Positions 11,901 through 22,905 of a DNA stretch of 64,000 nt are shown here, piece by piece. A program made the position numbers and the translations under genes. Source of the stretch: Palaemon carinicauda. Taxonomy: Eukaryota; Arthropoda; Malacostraca; Decapoda; Palaemonidae. The stretch lies in assembly GCF_036898095.1 (NCBI RefSeq), contig NC_090767.1:26529097-26593096 (forward strand), in the 5' to 3' direction. Each line of letters starts with the position of its first letter. The first letter of the stretch is position 1. The notes beneath the pieces were generated by a model. That model had not been told where the DNA came from and did no database searches. It saw only the letters and a list, made by a program, of their open reading frames with translations.

Positions 11901-12636
11901 CATACGTAGTTATGAACTTACCTGCCCTCAGTCGGAAGTGAGACCTCCCCCTTGGAACGTGGTTCGAGTTCTCAGGTCTCTTTAGAGACCTCCCTATGAA
12001 CCATTACGCCAGGCATCAGATCGCCGCCTAACCTGGAAAACAGTGTTCCTGCTAGCTTTGGCTTCAGCCAAGCGAGTCAGCGAACTTCATGGTCTCTCGT
12101 ATGACATTGCCCATTCAAAGGGATGGGAGGAAGTAATGTTCAGCTTCGTCCCTGAGTTTATTACTAAGACTCAGAATCCTGGAGTAGCGGTTCCTCGATT
12201 CGACTCCTTCCGGATTTCTAGTCTCCGCTCTGTAACAGATGACCCAGACCATCTCTTACTATGCCCAGTAAGGAGTTTGAGGCTCTACCTCAAAAGAACA
12301 GCTGCAGTCCATCCTCATGTGCCAGCTCTATTCGTCAGCACAGGAAGGACTAAGAGGGGGGTCACCAAGAACACCATCTCTGCTTGGATTCGTAGGGTCA
12401 TTGATCTGGCCTTGAATCCAGATCCTCCTCCGTCACGTCGCCCTAGAGCACATGATGTCAGGGGCATAGCTACGTCCCTGGCCTTCAAAAGAAATTTCTC
12501 TGTGAAGCAGGTCCTGCAAGCGGGGGTGTGGAAGCGTCAAAATACGTTCACAGCCCACTACCTGCAAGACGTGACCCACAGGAGGCTCGATACGTTCTCT
12601 GTCGGCCCTGTGGTGGCTGCACAACAGCTGGTTTAA
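8951..12636 (+). pseudogene. DIRS-2 RT-RNase H-tyrosine recombinase, interrupted
   Basis: The RT N-part (8951-9320) is interrupted by a foldback-arm insertion and AT-rich sequence (9330-10090). It resumes at about 10100 with LDLKDAYFQIPIHP. The catalytic YLDDWL box is changed to YLEVWL, so both metal-binding Asp are lost. RNase H follows (LMLFSDTSKEG, MSDNTTVVAYINKQ), then the DIRS-type PTVDLFAT segment. The recombinase is read in another frame from 11185, with one stop at 11983-11985. Its last part, 12043-12636, is open and keeps the catalytic KRVSEL Arg, the HDVR box and the AHYL Tyr (residues 11, 137-140 and 173 of that segment). The overlap of RNase H and recombinase frames is usual for DIRS. 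Confidence 0.88.
9330..10090. mobile_element. Insertion splitting DIRS-2 RT: foldback left arm plus AT-rich sequence
   Basis: 9330-9520 matches the left arm of the element at 1803 (starting GTTTGCGGACTGTGG). The remainder to about 10090 is AT-rich, has no recognisable ORF and has no matching right arm, so the insertion is truncated or rearranged. RT coding on both sides is colinear with DIRS-1, which locates the break. Confidence 0.6.
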
Positions 12637-13378
12637 AACCTCAAGCTCCTTATTGGACAAGTAGCAGAAGGTTGAGGGCAATGTTACCCGGTTTTAGTCT
12701 GCATGAATGAAAATGTTTGACTGGCCCTTATTCTTTTCTTCATCATCCCCTCTCTTGGGGAAGGCAGCATCCTGGGTTCTCTGCATAGCTGACCTCAAAC
12801 CACTGCAGGTAAACCATGCTCCCTTGTGTTCCTAGTATTAAGTTAATACTGTTACGTCTCCAATACCCTGACGAGGTGGTATTGGGAAAGTCCTAGTCTA
12901 CAAGTTTCCTTCTAAAGAACTTCAGAACAACTTCCTAGGACAAGTCACACTTCTTCATACCTTCACACACAGCTTGCGTAGGCCGCAGTCCTTGCGTAAC
13001 AAGGTTCTAGCGAGGTGCAGGGTCTCTTTATTTCTTGGGTGCTTATACACTCGAATAACGAGCCCCCGGGTAAAGCCAAAATGCCAGACTGGGTTGGACG
13101 TTCACCCTTCCTAATGGGTGAGTCACCCCTATTAAATAGTGTGGTTTGTATTCCAGTTACGGAACAAATGACAAATTCGTAGATAATTTGTATTTTTCCT
13201 AACTATACAAACCTTAGCTATTCAACCAAACTTGCCCACCAGCCCTATCCCCCTTGAAGTCCTTCCTCCAAGCAAAGTGAGCTCAAGCACAGGTGTGTGT
13301 GAGGGGGAGCGGTAGTAAGCTACCCTCCCTACCCCCCGCTAACTAGCGGTGTGGGTAGTAAACCCTCGTTAGAAATTA
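12637..13378 (+). mobile_element. DIRS-2 3' noncoding and terminal region, left part
   Basis: The 3' noncoding DNA is colinear with DIRS-1. The end motif is at 13160-13215 (AATTTGTATTTTTCCTAACT, then ATACAAACC). A terminal segment up to GTTAGAAATTA at 13378 follows, where DIRS-3 begins. The remainder of this terminal segment resumes at 21410. Confidence 0.7.
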
Positions 13379-13720
13379 AGGGATTTTGACGAAGGAAAAA
13401 TCTGTTTCTGGGGGAGAGACCTGTGTCGCCAGGTGAAAAGGTCCTTCTTGTCACTTTTCTGATATAAATATATTCCAAATATACCAGAGAAAGATAAAGC
13501 ATTGGAATGCAGAGGTTACTACCCTCGCGCGAGCACCCTTTAGGGCGTCGTGTATAAAGAAAGGCCGTGTGATAACCACTATTCACAGGTCGTCTTCCAT
13601 TTAGATAATTCCTTCGTCAATGTATTCAAGAAGGGTGTGCCGTTACAGCGGTCTCCACCGCACCAACCTGGATCATCCCACCGACGCCCGACACCAGCGC
13701 TACCTGACATCCTTCTGTAT
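13379..13720. repeat. DIRS-3 inverted terminal repeat (left on the plus strand)
   Basis: Reverse-complementary to 21110-21409, with few mismatches from GACCTGTGTCGCCAGGTGAA inward to CTGACATCCTTCT. It carries about 30 extra terminal bases (GGGATTTTGACGAAGGAAAA) that the other ITR lacks. Unequal ITR length is normal in DIRS elements. The internal complementary region templates both ends. Confidence 0.85.
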
Positions 13721-13789
13721 GTAATCCAACCAGGGCTTGGAAGGAACGGGGTGGGAAGAAACAGGGAAGGGTTTCACCGGGCGACACAG

Positions 13790-13875
13790 GTCTCTCCCCA
13801 GAAATAGATTTTTCCTTCGTCAAAATCCCTTTTCTGGGTCGACCTATGTTCGCCGGTGAAAAGATACAAGAGAAT
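13790..13875. repeat. DIRS-3 internal complementary region
   Basis: First half (13795-13832): the exact kind of reverse complement expected of the outer left end (TTTTTCCTTCGTCAAAATCC). Second half (from TTTTCTGGGTCGACC to CCGGTGAAAAG): reverse complement of the outer right end at 21375-21409. The two termini are therefore joined here in one block. In DIRS-1 models this block templates end completion and circular junction formation. Confidence 0.85.
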
Positions 13876-14353
13876 GCCTTCCAAGCTCAAACAAAACAAT
13901 TAATAAAGGTAAAAGGAAAAAACCCATAAAAACGTGTAAACAGATTTACTAAATAAAAATTGGAACAGGGTTCCGCACATCTTAACACTAGGAATATGAA
14001 AATATAAGCTGTAAACATGTGTAAGTATGCTTGAAAAAATAGTATATACACTGAATACGTGAATAAAGATTCACTAAAGCAAAGTGGAACAGGGTTCCGC
14101 ACAACTTAACACTAGGTAATTTGAAAATATAACTGTAAACACGTGAAAGTATGCTTGAAAAATATTATATACACTGTATAAAAAAACAAAAGTTAACAAA
14201 AGGATGAACATAATCTAGGAATGACGTTCCAAAAGAGAATGATGCAGGGTAGCTGCATCTGTGCCACCGAGGTGAGAGGCATCGTGGTGAGAGGGGCAGG
14301 TAGAAGGGAGAAGGAGAGGATGATGGACGAAAAATGAAAATTAAGAGGAAATT

Positions 14354-15345
14354 TTAATCTGGGGAGATGAGACTCCCAGCTGCTATAGTAGAAAATTTTA
14401 GGGCCTGTATGTTTTTTAGATAGTGGCGTTTAAAGACCATAGGAGATTTCCAACCTGTATACTTTTTAAGATCATCAAAATTCATGTTAAGGAAATAATT
14501 AATTGAAGTGGCTACTGCCCGGATATCGTGTGCATGAGGAAAGGATTCCGGGTCAGCCTGTTTGATGAAGTAAAGTATTTACTGTCTAATACCTTGAATG
14601 GAGATAGTACCTCCCTGCTCTCTAATAAACAAGGGACCGGAGGAATGTGTGGTGGATCTAGCTAAAAAGGCCCTAAGAGTCACTACTGGACATAGCGAAC
14701 TATCTTGTGGAAGGGGAATAATCTTCCAAGGGGACCATCTGTTTTGAGGGTCTTCATTTTTAGCTAGGAAACCTCTATCCAGGGAGAGCAGTACTTCTCC
14801 TGACGGGAGGAAATCTAGGTTCTCAGGGTTATGGGAGAGAGCTGCTAATTCTGAAATTCTGGCACCTGAGGCCATGGCTGTAAGAAATAGGGTTTTTCTA
14901 AGTAAAGAAATGTACGAGCAGGATTCATTATTGGTAGTTGATGCCAGTTTCAAAACATCGTTTAGAAACCATGTGACCCTTTGTGGACGGATAGAAGGTC
15001 TAAGCCGAGCACAAGCTTCAGGGATAGATGAAAAATAAGAATCTGCTAAATTAAACTTGAAGCCAACCTGAAAAATCTTTTTCAGGCTGACTTAATCGTA
15101 GTGATAGTACTAGCGGCTAGACCTTTTTCGAACAGAGTTCTGAAAAATGAAATGGCCAAATTTGGGGTCATCTGAAGAATGTCTGAATTCTTTAAAAAGT
15201 CCGCTAATTTCTTAACAGCCGAATCATATTGCCTAAGAGTTGAGTCCTTTTTGTCAGATTCAATGAGTAGGACATTGTCCGGATCGATATTTGCATCTTT
15301 ATGAGCTGCAAATTTCATGAAGTCCACAAAGTTAGGGTTTGGACT
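14354..15345 (-). pseudogene. DIRS-3 tyrosine recombinase
   Basis: Integrates DIRS circles by tyrosine recombination. The N-terminal SAM-like segment (about 15082-15345) is the C-terminal end of a 675-codon frame that overlaps the whole RT. A one-base frameshift at about 15082 leads to the catalytic part. Catalytic residues seen are the first Arg in GARISELAAL, the HxxR box HDIR and the nucleophile context KRHYL, followed by a stop at 14354-14356. A single in-frame TAA at about 14579 separates the HDIR and Tyr part. Two lesions inactivate an otherwise complete catalytic domain. Confidence 0.85.
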
Positions 15346-17018
15346 ATTCTTGAGGAAGCGGACACAGTCTGTGTTTGGACTACCTGTGTCAATTTCGGGT
15401 GTGGGATCCGTTTGGGACGGAGTTTCAGCTCTAATAGGAGCGGAAACCAGTTGCTTTTGGGCCAGTTGGGTGTTACTAACGCTACTGTTCCTTTGAAAGA
15501 TCGTAGTTTGTGTAATACCTTCATCAGAAGATTTACTGGAAGGAACAGATAAATCTTCTGCCAGAGATTCCAGTCTAGAGTTAATGCGTCCATGGCAAAG
15601 GCCTGAGGGTCCAGGTTGGGGGCTATGTAGCAAGGGAGTTTGTGATTGAAGCTTGTCACAAACAGGTCTACCTGGAGATCCGGCACTAGTCTGGATATCC
15701 ACCGGAACGAATTCATGTCTAGGGACCATTCCGATTCTAGTGGTGTGGTTCTGGATAAGGCATCCGCTATAACATTTTTTACTCCTGCCAGGTGCGTAGC
15801 TGACAGGAACCAATTTCTTTTTGCTGCCAAGGTGAAAATCATTACCAGAACCTGATTCAGATTGTGAGGTTTGGATCCTCCTCTGTTTATGCAGTGGACT
15901 AACACTGAATTGTCTGAGACTATCCTCACTTGACTTGTCTTGTGATGAGACAACCGTTTCAAGGTTAGGAGTACTGCCATTGCTTCCAACACATTTATAT
16001 GAAATTGTTTCATAACGAGGGACCAGGACCCCTGAAACATCTGGTGTTGGGAGTAACCCCCCCAACCACTGAGTGACGCGTCTGTATGAATCGTCACTTG
16101 GGGTGGGGGAAACTGCAGAGGAACTGATTTGGCCAGATTCTTTGGGTCCGACCATGGAAGAAGTCTCTTTATTAGTACAGAGGGGATCGTTGAGACTTTG
16201 TCTCTTAAATGTATTTTTGCTCTCTTCCTCCAAACTCGGTTGATGTCCTTGAGTTTGGCTTTTAGGAGGACGTCTGTTACTGAGGCAAATTGTAGTAAGC
16301 CGAGGATTCTCTCTAAAGATCGCTTTGTTATCTCTTTGTTTTTGATAAACCGTTTTGTCATTGATGCTATCTCCTTGACTTTCTTGGAAGGAAGGGATAG
16401 TTTGTGATCTATTAGGTCCCAACGAATACCCAGCCATTCGAACTGACTTGCTGGGAGTAGCCGTGATTTCTTCAGATTCACCTGAAAACCTAGGTTTTGA
16501 AGTAACCGGATCACTTTGGATGTCGCTTCGCGACATTCTTGGACTGTATTTGCCCAAATGAGCCAATCGTCCAAGGAGGCTACCAACATTATTCCTTGGT
16601 TCCTGAGTTGTTGCAATATTGTCTCCCCCAATATCCTGAGAGCAATGTTGAGGCCGAAGGGCATCACTTTGAATGCGTAGGATTTCCTGCCTAGCCGGAA
16701 GCCTAGGTAGGGAGAGAAGTTTCTCGCTACTGGAACATGATAGTAGGCGTCGGTAAGATCTATAGAGGTGGTGACGGCCCCACGGGGAAGTAAGGTCCGT
16801 ACCTGAGAGACAGTCAGCATACGGAACCTGTCGCAAAGAATGTAGGAATTCAGTTTGGACAGGTCCAGAATTACTCTCAGTGTGGAAGAATTCTTCTTTG
16901 GGACAGTAAACAGACGTCCCTGAAATTTTAGTTTTCTTACTCTCTTTATAGCATTTTTCTGTAGGAGATCTTTGGTGTATTCTTGCAGAACTGGGGTGGG
17001 AGTCTGAAAGAAGTTCAC
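15315..17018 (-). CDS. DIRS-3 reverse transcriptase-RNase H, intact ORF (567 aa)
   Basis: Copies the element RNA into DNA. RT motifs: DLSKLN at 52-57, catalytic DLTDAYYHVP at 87-96, MPFGL at 119-123 and SLDDWL at 148-153 (the YxDD equivalent with Ser in place of Tyr). The RNase H domain has all four acidic residues: D313 (HTDAS), E345 (LEAMAVL), D369 (VSDNS) and D419 (IADALSR). The DLQVDLFVTSFN segment is typical of DIRS proteins after RNase H. Met at 17018 is the first in frame; RT may be expressed from further upstream. Another frame of the same strand (15082-17109) is also open throughout, as in the overlapping RT and recombinase ORFs of DIRS-1. Confidence 0.88.
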   Translation of the reverse strand: MNFFQTPTPVLQEYTKDLLQKNAIKRVRKLKFQGRLFTVPKKNSSTLRVILDLSKLNSYILCDRFRMLTVSQVRTLLPRGAVTTSIDLTDAYYHVPVARNFSPYLGFRLGRKSYAFKVMPFGLNIALRILGETILQQLRNQGIMLVASLDDWLIWANTVQECREATSKVIRLLQNLGFQVNLKKSRLLPASQFEWLGIRWDLIDHKLSLPSKKVKEIASMTKRFIKNKEITKRSLERILGLLQFASVTDVLLKAKLKDINRVWRKRAKIHLRDKVSTIPSVLIKRLLPWSDPKNLAKSVPLQFPPPQVTIHTDASLSGWGGYSQHQMFQGSWSLVMKQFHINVLEAMAVLLTLKRLSHHKTSQVRIVSDNSVLVHCINRGGSKPHNLNQVLVMIFTLAAKRNWFLSATHLAGVKNVIADALSRTTPLESEWSLDMNSFRWISRLVPDLQVDLFVTSFNHKLPCYIAPNLDPQAFAMDALTLDWNLWQKIYLFLPVNLLMKVLHKLRSFKGTVALVTPNWPKSNWFPLLLELKLRPKRIPHPKLTQVVQTQTVSASSRIVQTLTLWTS

Positions 17019-17142
17019 TGGCAGAGGTGGAGACCCCTTTTTCCACTTCCAGCCCAGACCTTTGGAAACAATGCTGTGCGCCCAAGGGCTGAAGGTCCAT
17101 TGGTCTCAAAACCGGTACAATCTCCCTCCTACCCGGTCCGTC

Positions 17143-19096
17143 TCACTGGTTGTGGGTTGGTTTGAACCTTCTACCTCCTGTTGTGCCTCTGGATCTAGCA
17201 CCGCCGCGCCGGCGGGACTGGCCTCGAGCCCTGTTACCGCCGGACTGTTTAGGGTATCCTCGAAAGGCCCTGGTAGACTCGTAAGCCGGATTGAAGGCTG
17301 GGGAGGACATCCACGTTGCAGTGGAGGATGATTGTCCACCTTGAGGTGCGGGGACGATCATAAACTGTTGGGGCGGAGCTGCTCTCGACGTTGAGGGAGT
17401 TGACGTCTGGACTAATGGGATACGTTGTTGACCACGAGCAGCTTTGTAAGAGGTAAAGAATTTCTGTTTCTTCTTAGGGTTTTGGTGCTTCATCGCCGGG
17501 TCAAATTTACGCTTAGAAGATAGACCCCAGCGCACCCGGAGGTTCTGATTAGCTCTGGCGGCCTCTTGAAGCACCTTGTCCACTTCTTCCTGAGGGAAAA
17601 GGTTTTTACCCCAACAGGAAGCCCTAATCAGTCTGTTAGGTTCGTGCCTAATAGATGCTTCTGCCAGGACATATTTCCTGTAGTTTTTCCTTGCTGAAGA
17701 GAAATCATGGAGGTCCAGTTGAAAGGACTGTAACAGACTTTTCGCCAATACTTTGAAGATCTGTTCCTCTTTGTATATGGAAGCCACCAACTCTAACGAT
17801 GTTAAAGCGTTGATGGATCTAGCCAGTCTCGATCTTGCTTCGTATTCTGATTTAAGCATGTTTTCCGGCAACTTTGGTAGCTTCTCTGAAAATAAGGAGG
17901 AAGCACAATCAGGATCTAGTTTGCTGACCGTGAAGGTCGACGGAGCATCACGCCAGAAATCCCTAGTGGCTGGCATGAGAAGAGAGGTAGCATCCGTCTC
18001 TTTTTGATGGTTGGCATGGGAAGGTCCTCCTGAACTGCTTGGAGCGTTAGCTCCGCAACCTTATCCGCGAAAGGAGAGGGGATATCCTGGGGCGTCGTAA
18101 AAATAGTATACGACCCTTTATGAGGAGTCAACTTGGTGTTAGTACAGCCCCAGTCCGATAAGGTACGAGCAGACAGCTTGGGCCTGTTCTTTCGGAAAGA
18201 TGACTGTTTCCTTGGGGACCTTGTCCATTCTGACCAGAGCGTTCTCCGTCAAATGCACAAACCCGTTGAAGGGAAACCGGAGATCCTCTGGGTAAAATTC
18301 CAGGTCTGATAGGGGTTGAGTACCTAGACCTTCAATGGTAAGAGTACCATCTAAATAAGGGGCATGAAGAGCAAACTGCCAAGGGTTGTTCTTGTTGAAC
18401 GGCGGAAGCTTTGAAGCATCTGGGACTGCAGCCGGAGCTGTTTGAGATCCGGAGTGGAGCAGTCCTGCAATCATGTCCCTAATGGGTTTTAGTTGCTCCG
18501 CCACTAAGGCAGATACTGACTGAGAGTCAGTAGGGGGGTTTGGGGTAAGAGAATACATTCTCTGCTCTAACCTCCCTGAACCTGGACAGCAGATTGTCCG
18601 TAAAGAGGTCTTGTTTGTCTTGCTCCGTCTTCTTCGACCTAGCGGATTTACTCCTCTGTCCTTTAGAAGGAGGAGGAGCCTTGGCAGCTGGTAAAGGGTC
18701 AGGCGAAGACGACGGCCCAGGGACCGGAGACAATGCTGTTGATGTTGACGGGGTTGGCTTTGAAGTCTTAGATGAAGGTTTCGAAGCTTTTAAGGGCTTA
18801 ACCTTGGGACGAACTGATAGAGATCCTTCCCAAGGTGAAGCAGCGGGCTTGTCAAAGCCTAGGAAGGAGGAAGAAGAAGAAGGAGTTGGAGAGAAAAAGG
18901 AACCTGCCGTATCCTCTGCACCACTAACCTGCTCGTCCATCGGTTCTAGATGGATGTCCAAAGAAGCGACGTTTCCTGACGAAAGCTGTTCTTCAGACGG
19001 TGGGGCCATGGCAGAATGAATGGCGTCGATGATAGGGGCAGCTACTTCTTTCTCCACGGCCGCCGACAGAGAGCCAGGGAATAGGCGAGATGCCAT
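17143..19096 (-). pseudogene. DIRS-3 gag, broken by frameshifts
   Basis: A Gag-like protein in colinear segments: 18527-19096 (189 aa), 18139-18558 (139 aa) and 17143-17976 (277 aa), with a bridging frame at 17916-18131. The N-part is Ser/Pro/Lys-rich and probably disordered. The middle is ordered. The C-terminal end is an Arg/Gly tail (RARGQSRRRGGARSRGTTGG) suited to nucleic-acid binding. Frameshifts fall near 18545, 18135 and 17940. Start at 19096 is the first Met of the open frame. Identity rests on position upstream of RT and on composition. Confidence 0.7.
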
Positions 19097-21109
19097 GTCG
19101 CCGTCTAAGACGTAAGGGCAACCTTGGGGGGCGTTACGGCCAAAACCGGAGACCCACTGCCGGAGACTTGCCTTGGCCGTCTTCAGGTCTTCTTCGTCCG
19201 CCTGAAAGAGGGAATAGGATATAAGTTCGAACGAACTAAAGGAAAAAGATTATGTTTATATCAATAAATTAGAAAATTGGATATGAACAACTGTTTCCAA
19301 TTTTATCCATCATTCAGTAAAGTTGAAATTTGAAACTTGAATGAGAATGACTATATCAAATCTTAAATCATCATTCAGGAGAATTGAAGTCATCTCGAAG
19401 CAGAGCGAGCATGACTCCGGGAACCAAATCATATAAGGAGTTTGGCCCTCCTCCAGGGCGAAGGAAATCGCACAGTGAGCGTGCGATCGGCAAACATCAT
19501 GGCCCACCGGGTCGCTGAATGCTGCCAGACAACCTTTGAAGGCGCAGCGGGCTTTCTGTAATATAAAGGTTTATTATAAGTACACCGTCTCCTTTTTAAA
19601 ATATTTAGACTTAAGATAATGGGTATGCAAGCAACACATGACATGCATAAAGGAGACTAGTTCTAGCTAGTCGCCACCCTAAAGGAGAGAATGTACTGTA
19701 GTTTAAGAATACTAAAGGTATGGCATTAGGGTTCAAAATTCCCCTCCGTTGCGCCCCGGAGGTCCGGGGAGCGTCGGAGTAAAGCCTAGCTTGGCTAGAT
19801 AAACATAAAAACAAAATCTAGTACAGTATTCAAAATTGGGGTACATATTTCTACTCCGTTGTACACTGGAGATCCGGTGGACGACCGGAGAGAGTGGTAA
19901 AAGCTGTCGCAAAATAAATAGTAATGGATATACTTAAAAACAATAGTGTCGTGCATTTCCGGGAGGACCGAATGGACGGAGAAAGATACCGGGGCCAGAG
20001 CAAGTATCCAAAACAAAACCGGGAAGCCTGACGAGGGGAGAAGCTCCCAGTCGTCGGGGATCACCGGAGGTGAGTAACATGTGATTATACGGACATAAAA
20101 TAATACTAGCGTTCCCTGCTCAAACCTCTATGGTGACGGAGATCCAACGGCGGAGCTCCGGCGTGGGGCTCCGTGAAACTCATAAGGAAAGAGACACTAT
20201 GTCCAGTCCCCTCTATCCCCAAGCCATAGCGGGGGAGATGGGGAGGGACTGAGGGAAGAGGGGGAACGGAGATGGCGGCTTGGAGAGCAGGCCATGAATG
20301 TCCCTTATAGGGGATCCTTACCTAAGTAGGGATAATAATAGGACTGGCTCTAGCACGACTGAACTGCAAACGCTATAAAATAATCAAACTGAACTAGAGT
20401 AAATAGAAGGAGATAGGGTAACCTTAGACAAAGAAATAATAAATAAATAATAATAAACGAGAGAGGGGGAGAAACCAGCCTCTAAAGAGCAGGTGGAATC
20501 TAATTCCAAGTAGCCTACATGTATCAGGCTAACTGAGCTAAAAGCGAACAGAGGGGGAAACTCCAGCCTCTCTCTCACTAAGGTTACCTCGACTCAATCC
20601 TAGTAAATAAATAGAACCCAAAGTGAGAAAACACTAGTACACTAGTGCAAAAATGACCTGTCCGTTGAAGTACAAAGGTCTTAAAAACGTGGAATTAGCG
20701 AAGAAGAGAGGACATGACAGCCAGGATAGAAAGGGAAATTCCTTTCCAGGGTAATGATAACGTAAAGTTAAAAGAACACATCAGAATGTGAAAAACAAAA
20801 ACATTGAACCTTGAACATGAGTAGTAAATGAATACCCGATAAATATAAATATATATATATCCCAACACTAACGGGAAAAACAACACAAGCTGTGACGCGC
20901 TAATGGCTGCCCATGGCCGAAGCCTGCACTAACAAACAACGCGCAAAACGCGAGTAAAAGGTAAAATACCATAACACTGAGTATGAAAACAGAATCTAGG
21001 GTACTTAACATTGGTGCAGGGGTAAGGAGAGCCTCAGCCATCTCGAAAATAATCCAAAAGAGCGCAAAAACCACAGACACAAAGCAAAGGTAGCAATGCT
21101 TCACGAGTC
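19097..21109 (-). mobile_element. DIRS-3 5' leader, noncoding
   Basis: About 2 kb between the left ITR and gag with no convincing ORF. It contains GC-rich CCGGAG blocks near 19740-20170 that recur loosely (CCCGGAGGTCCGGGGAG, CTGGAGATCCGGTGGACGAC). A short inverted pair (GGTAACCTTA at 20416 and TAAGGTTACC at 20579) could form a hairpin. Promoter function is possible but not shown. Confidence 0.5.
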
Positions 21110-21409
21110 CAAAAAGAAGGATGTCAGGTGGCGCTGGTGTCGGGCGTCGGTTGGGTGATCCAGGTTGGTGCGGTGGAGACTGCTGTAACGGCACACCCCT
21201 CTTGAATACATTGACCACTATTCACAACCTGTGAATAGTGGTTATCACACGCCCTTTCTTTATACACGACGCCCTAAAGGGTGCTCGCGCGAGGGTAGTA
21301 ACCTCTGCATTCCAATGCTTTACCTTTTTCTGGTATATTTGAATATATTTATATCAGAAAAGTGACAAGAAGGACCTTTTCACCGGCGAACACAGGTCAA
21401 CCCAGAAAA

Positions 21410-21515
21410 TGGCTCGTCATTTCAGCTACGCCAAAAGTAATAACCCTATTAAATAGCTAAGGTTTGTATAGCTAGGAAAAATACAAATTATCTACGAATT
21501 TGTCATATTTGAGAT
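21410..21515 (+). mobile_element. DIRS-2 terminal region, right part
   Basis: Continues the terminal region broken at 13378 (TGGCTCGTCATTTCAGC, then TAATAACCCTATTAAATAGC), followed by the inverse end motif (GTTTGTATAGCTAGGAAAAA). It aligns with 5825-5935, the uninterrupted DIRS-1 copy. Confidence 0.75.
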
Positions 21516-22534
21516 CTTCTCATAGAACCTTGAGTTCTTTATTTACTTTAGACCCTTCTGCTGCAAAACCCTAGTTAGTGAGGCAAAATACTGAGTTGGT
21601 AGCCTGAATCCTAACATCTTTTCACTTGGTGAAGTAACAGAGCTGAAGCAACCTCATATTGCATATGTGGATGGAGTATTATATTGTATGATTCTCATAA
21701 AACAAAAGGTATTTGTTGAAGTTTTGGCAAAAGCTTATCAGTTGCATCATGTTTCAGGTGGTAGTCCACATAATTTTCCTGTAAGCTCGGCTACTAGCTT
21801 TCACGGTTTAACTCATTATGGTGTAAATGTAGGCGTCGCCAACAAATTTGTTTAAAATCTTTTCTTTACTTGGAATATGTTGTGTTTTGAATATCGTAAA
21901 GTCATTTAAACCTCAAAAATTTGCGTATAACCTCCAACTATTATCAGAGAGGTAGAAAGCTCAATAATAATTTTTCAACTTTTATAACCTTTCAGTGAAT
22001 ATGAGCAGGAAAGAGTTTCTTACTAGGATATCACAAGTTAGATTAATACTGTACCAGACTTTATTCTTCAAGTTTTACCACATTCACTTGAAAAGATATC
22101 AAATTCAAACATAAGTTTTACTAATTCTTCATTTAGATGCTTACCTAAATCTGGTGTAGGGCTGTAATCTGAAGGATTACAATTTTCTAAATTTTCTAAG
22201 GCTCTGAAGTCATCTTTGCCACCAGCATCAACAAAAATAATGTTTGAGAACTTGCACAACTTTTCATTAAAACAATGACTAACAAAATTGTCCCTCTTAT
22301 AGAACTTCTCTCTCCGTGTATATGAGGGAGGGACAGTGCGTACTGAGAATACATCCTCTCTAGAGACCTTTTGTACTGGTCAGCAGTGCCTGATAAACCC
22401 CGCTCCTAGAAGGCCTAGTCATTGAGAATCGAGTTCCCTGTACATGCATTGTGTTGTATGCTGTTGTAAATAATAGACGTGTAAACTAATCCCTCTTAGG
22501 TCTGTCTAAACCATCCCTCAGCAGGTCAAGACCA
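21516..22534. other. Unassigned sequence with two short ORFs
   Basis: A 62-codon ORF at 21667-21855 (+) and a 63-codon ORF at 22068-22259 (-) have protein-like composition. The second reads IIFVDAGGKDDFRAL near its start. I do not recognise either. 22300-22500 carries ATAATAGACGTG-type sequence leading into a DIRS RT remnant. These may be exon fossils or element parts. Confidence 0.25.
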
Positions 22535-22849
22535 TTACATGTTTAAGGGCGGAGACGGCAAGTATCGTATGGTCTACCATCAGGAAAGAAAACTTCATGT
22601 AGGTTGTACCCCTTGCTTCGTCTTCAGAAGAGTATTTCAAGGCTTTGTGCTTTGTAGTATCTGCCACTCCCTAAGTGTTCGTAGAGTGTCCACGCTCTTC
22701 TTTTCTCTTGCCCACTCAAATGAGATGTGCCTCTTTAGGTATCGTGACGATTGGGTGATCCTTTCATCCTCAGAGGCATTAACTCCTGGATCATGACAAG
22801 ACTTCTTTTTACTGTGATCTGAGAATCGTGATCAATTATTGTTATTACT

Positions 22850-22905
<56 letters not shown>

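Larger units (their letters stand above)
13379..21409 (-). mobile_element. DIRS-3: structurally complete DIRS retroelement (about 8.0 kb)
   Basis: Inverted terminal repeats of about 300 bp lie at 13379-13720 and 21110-21409. They share CTACCCTCGCGCGAGCACCC and a long stretch around it. An internal complementary region is at 13790-13875. On the minus strand the order is left ITR, leader, gag, RT/RNase H, overlapping tyrosine recombinase, internal complementary region, right ITR. This is the canonical DIRS-1 layout. No flanking duplication is visible, as expected for recombinase-mediated insertion. The coding parts carry a few disabling lesions, but RT/RNase H is intact. It sits inside the terminal region of DIRS-2. 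Confidence 0.9.

Noticed and set aside
15082..17109. 675-aa ORF as an independent gene
   Set aside because: Overlaps intact RT/RNase H in another frame; only its last 110 codons resemble a known domain (recombinase N-part).
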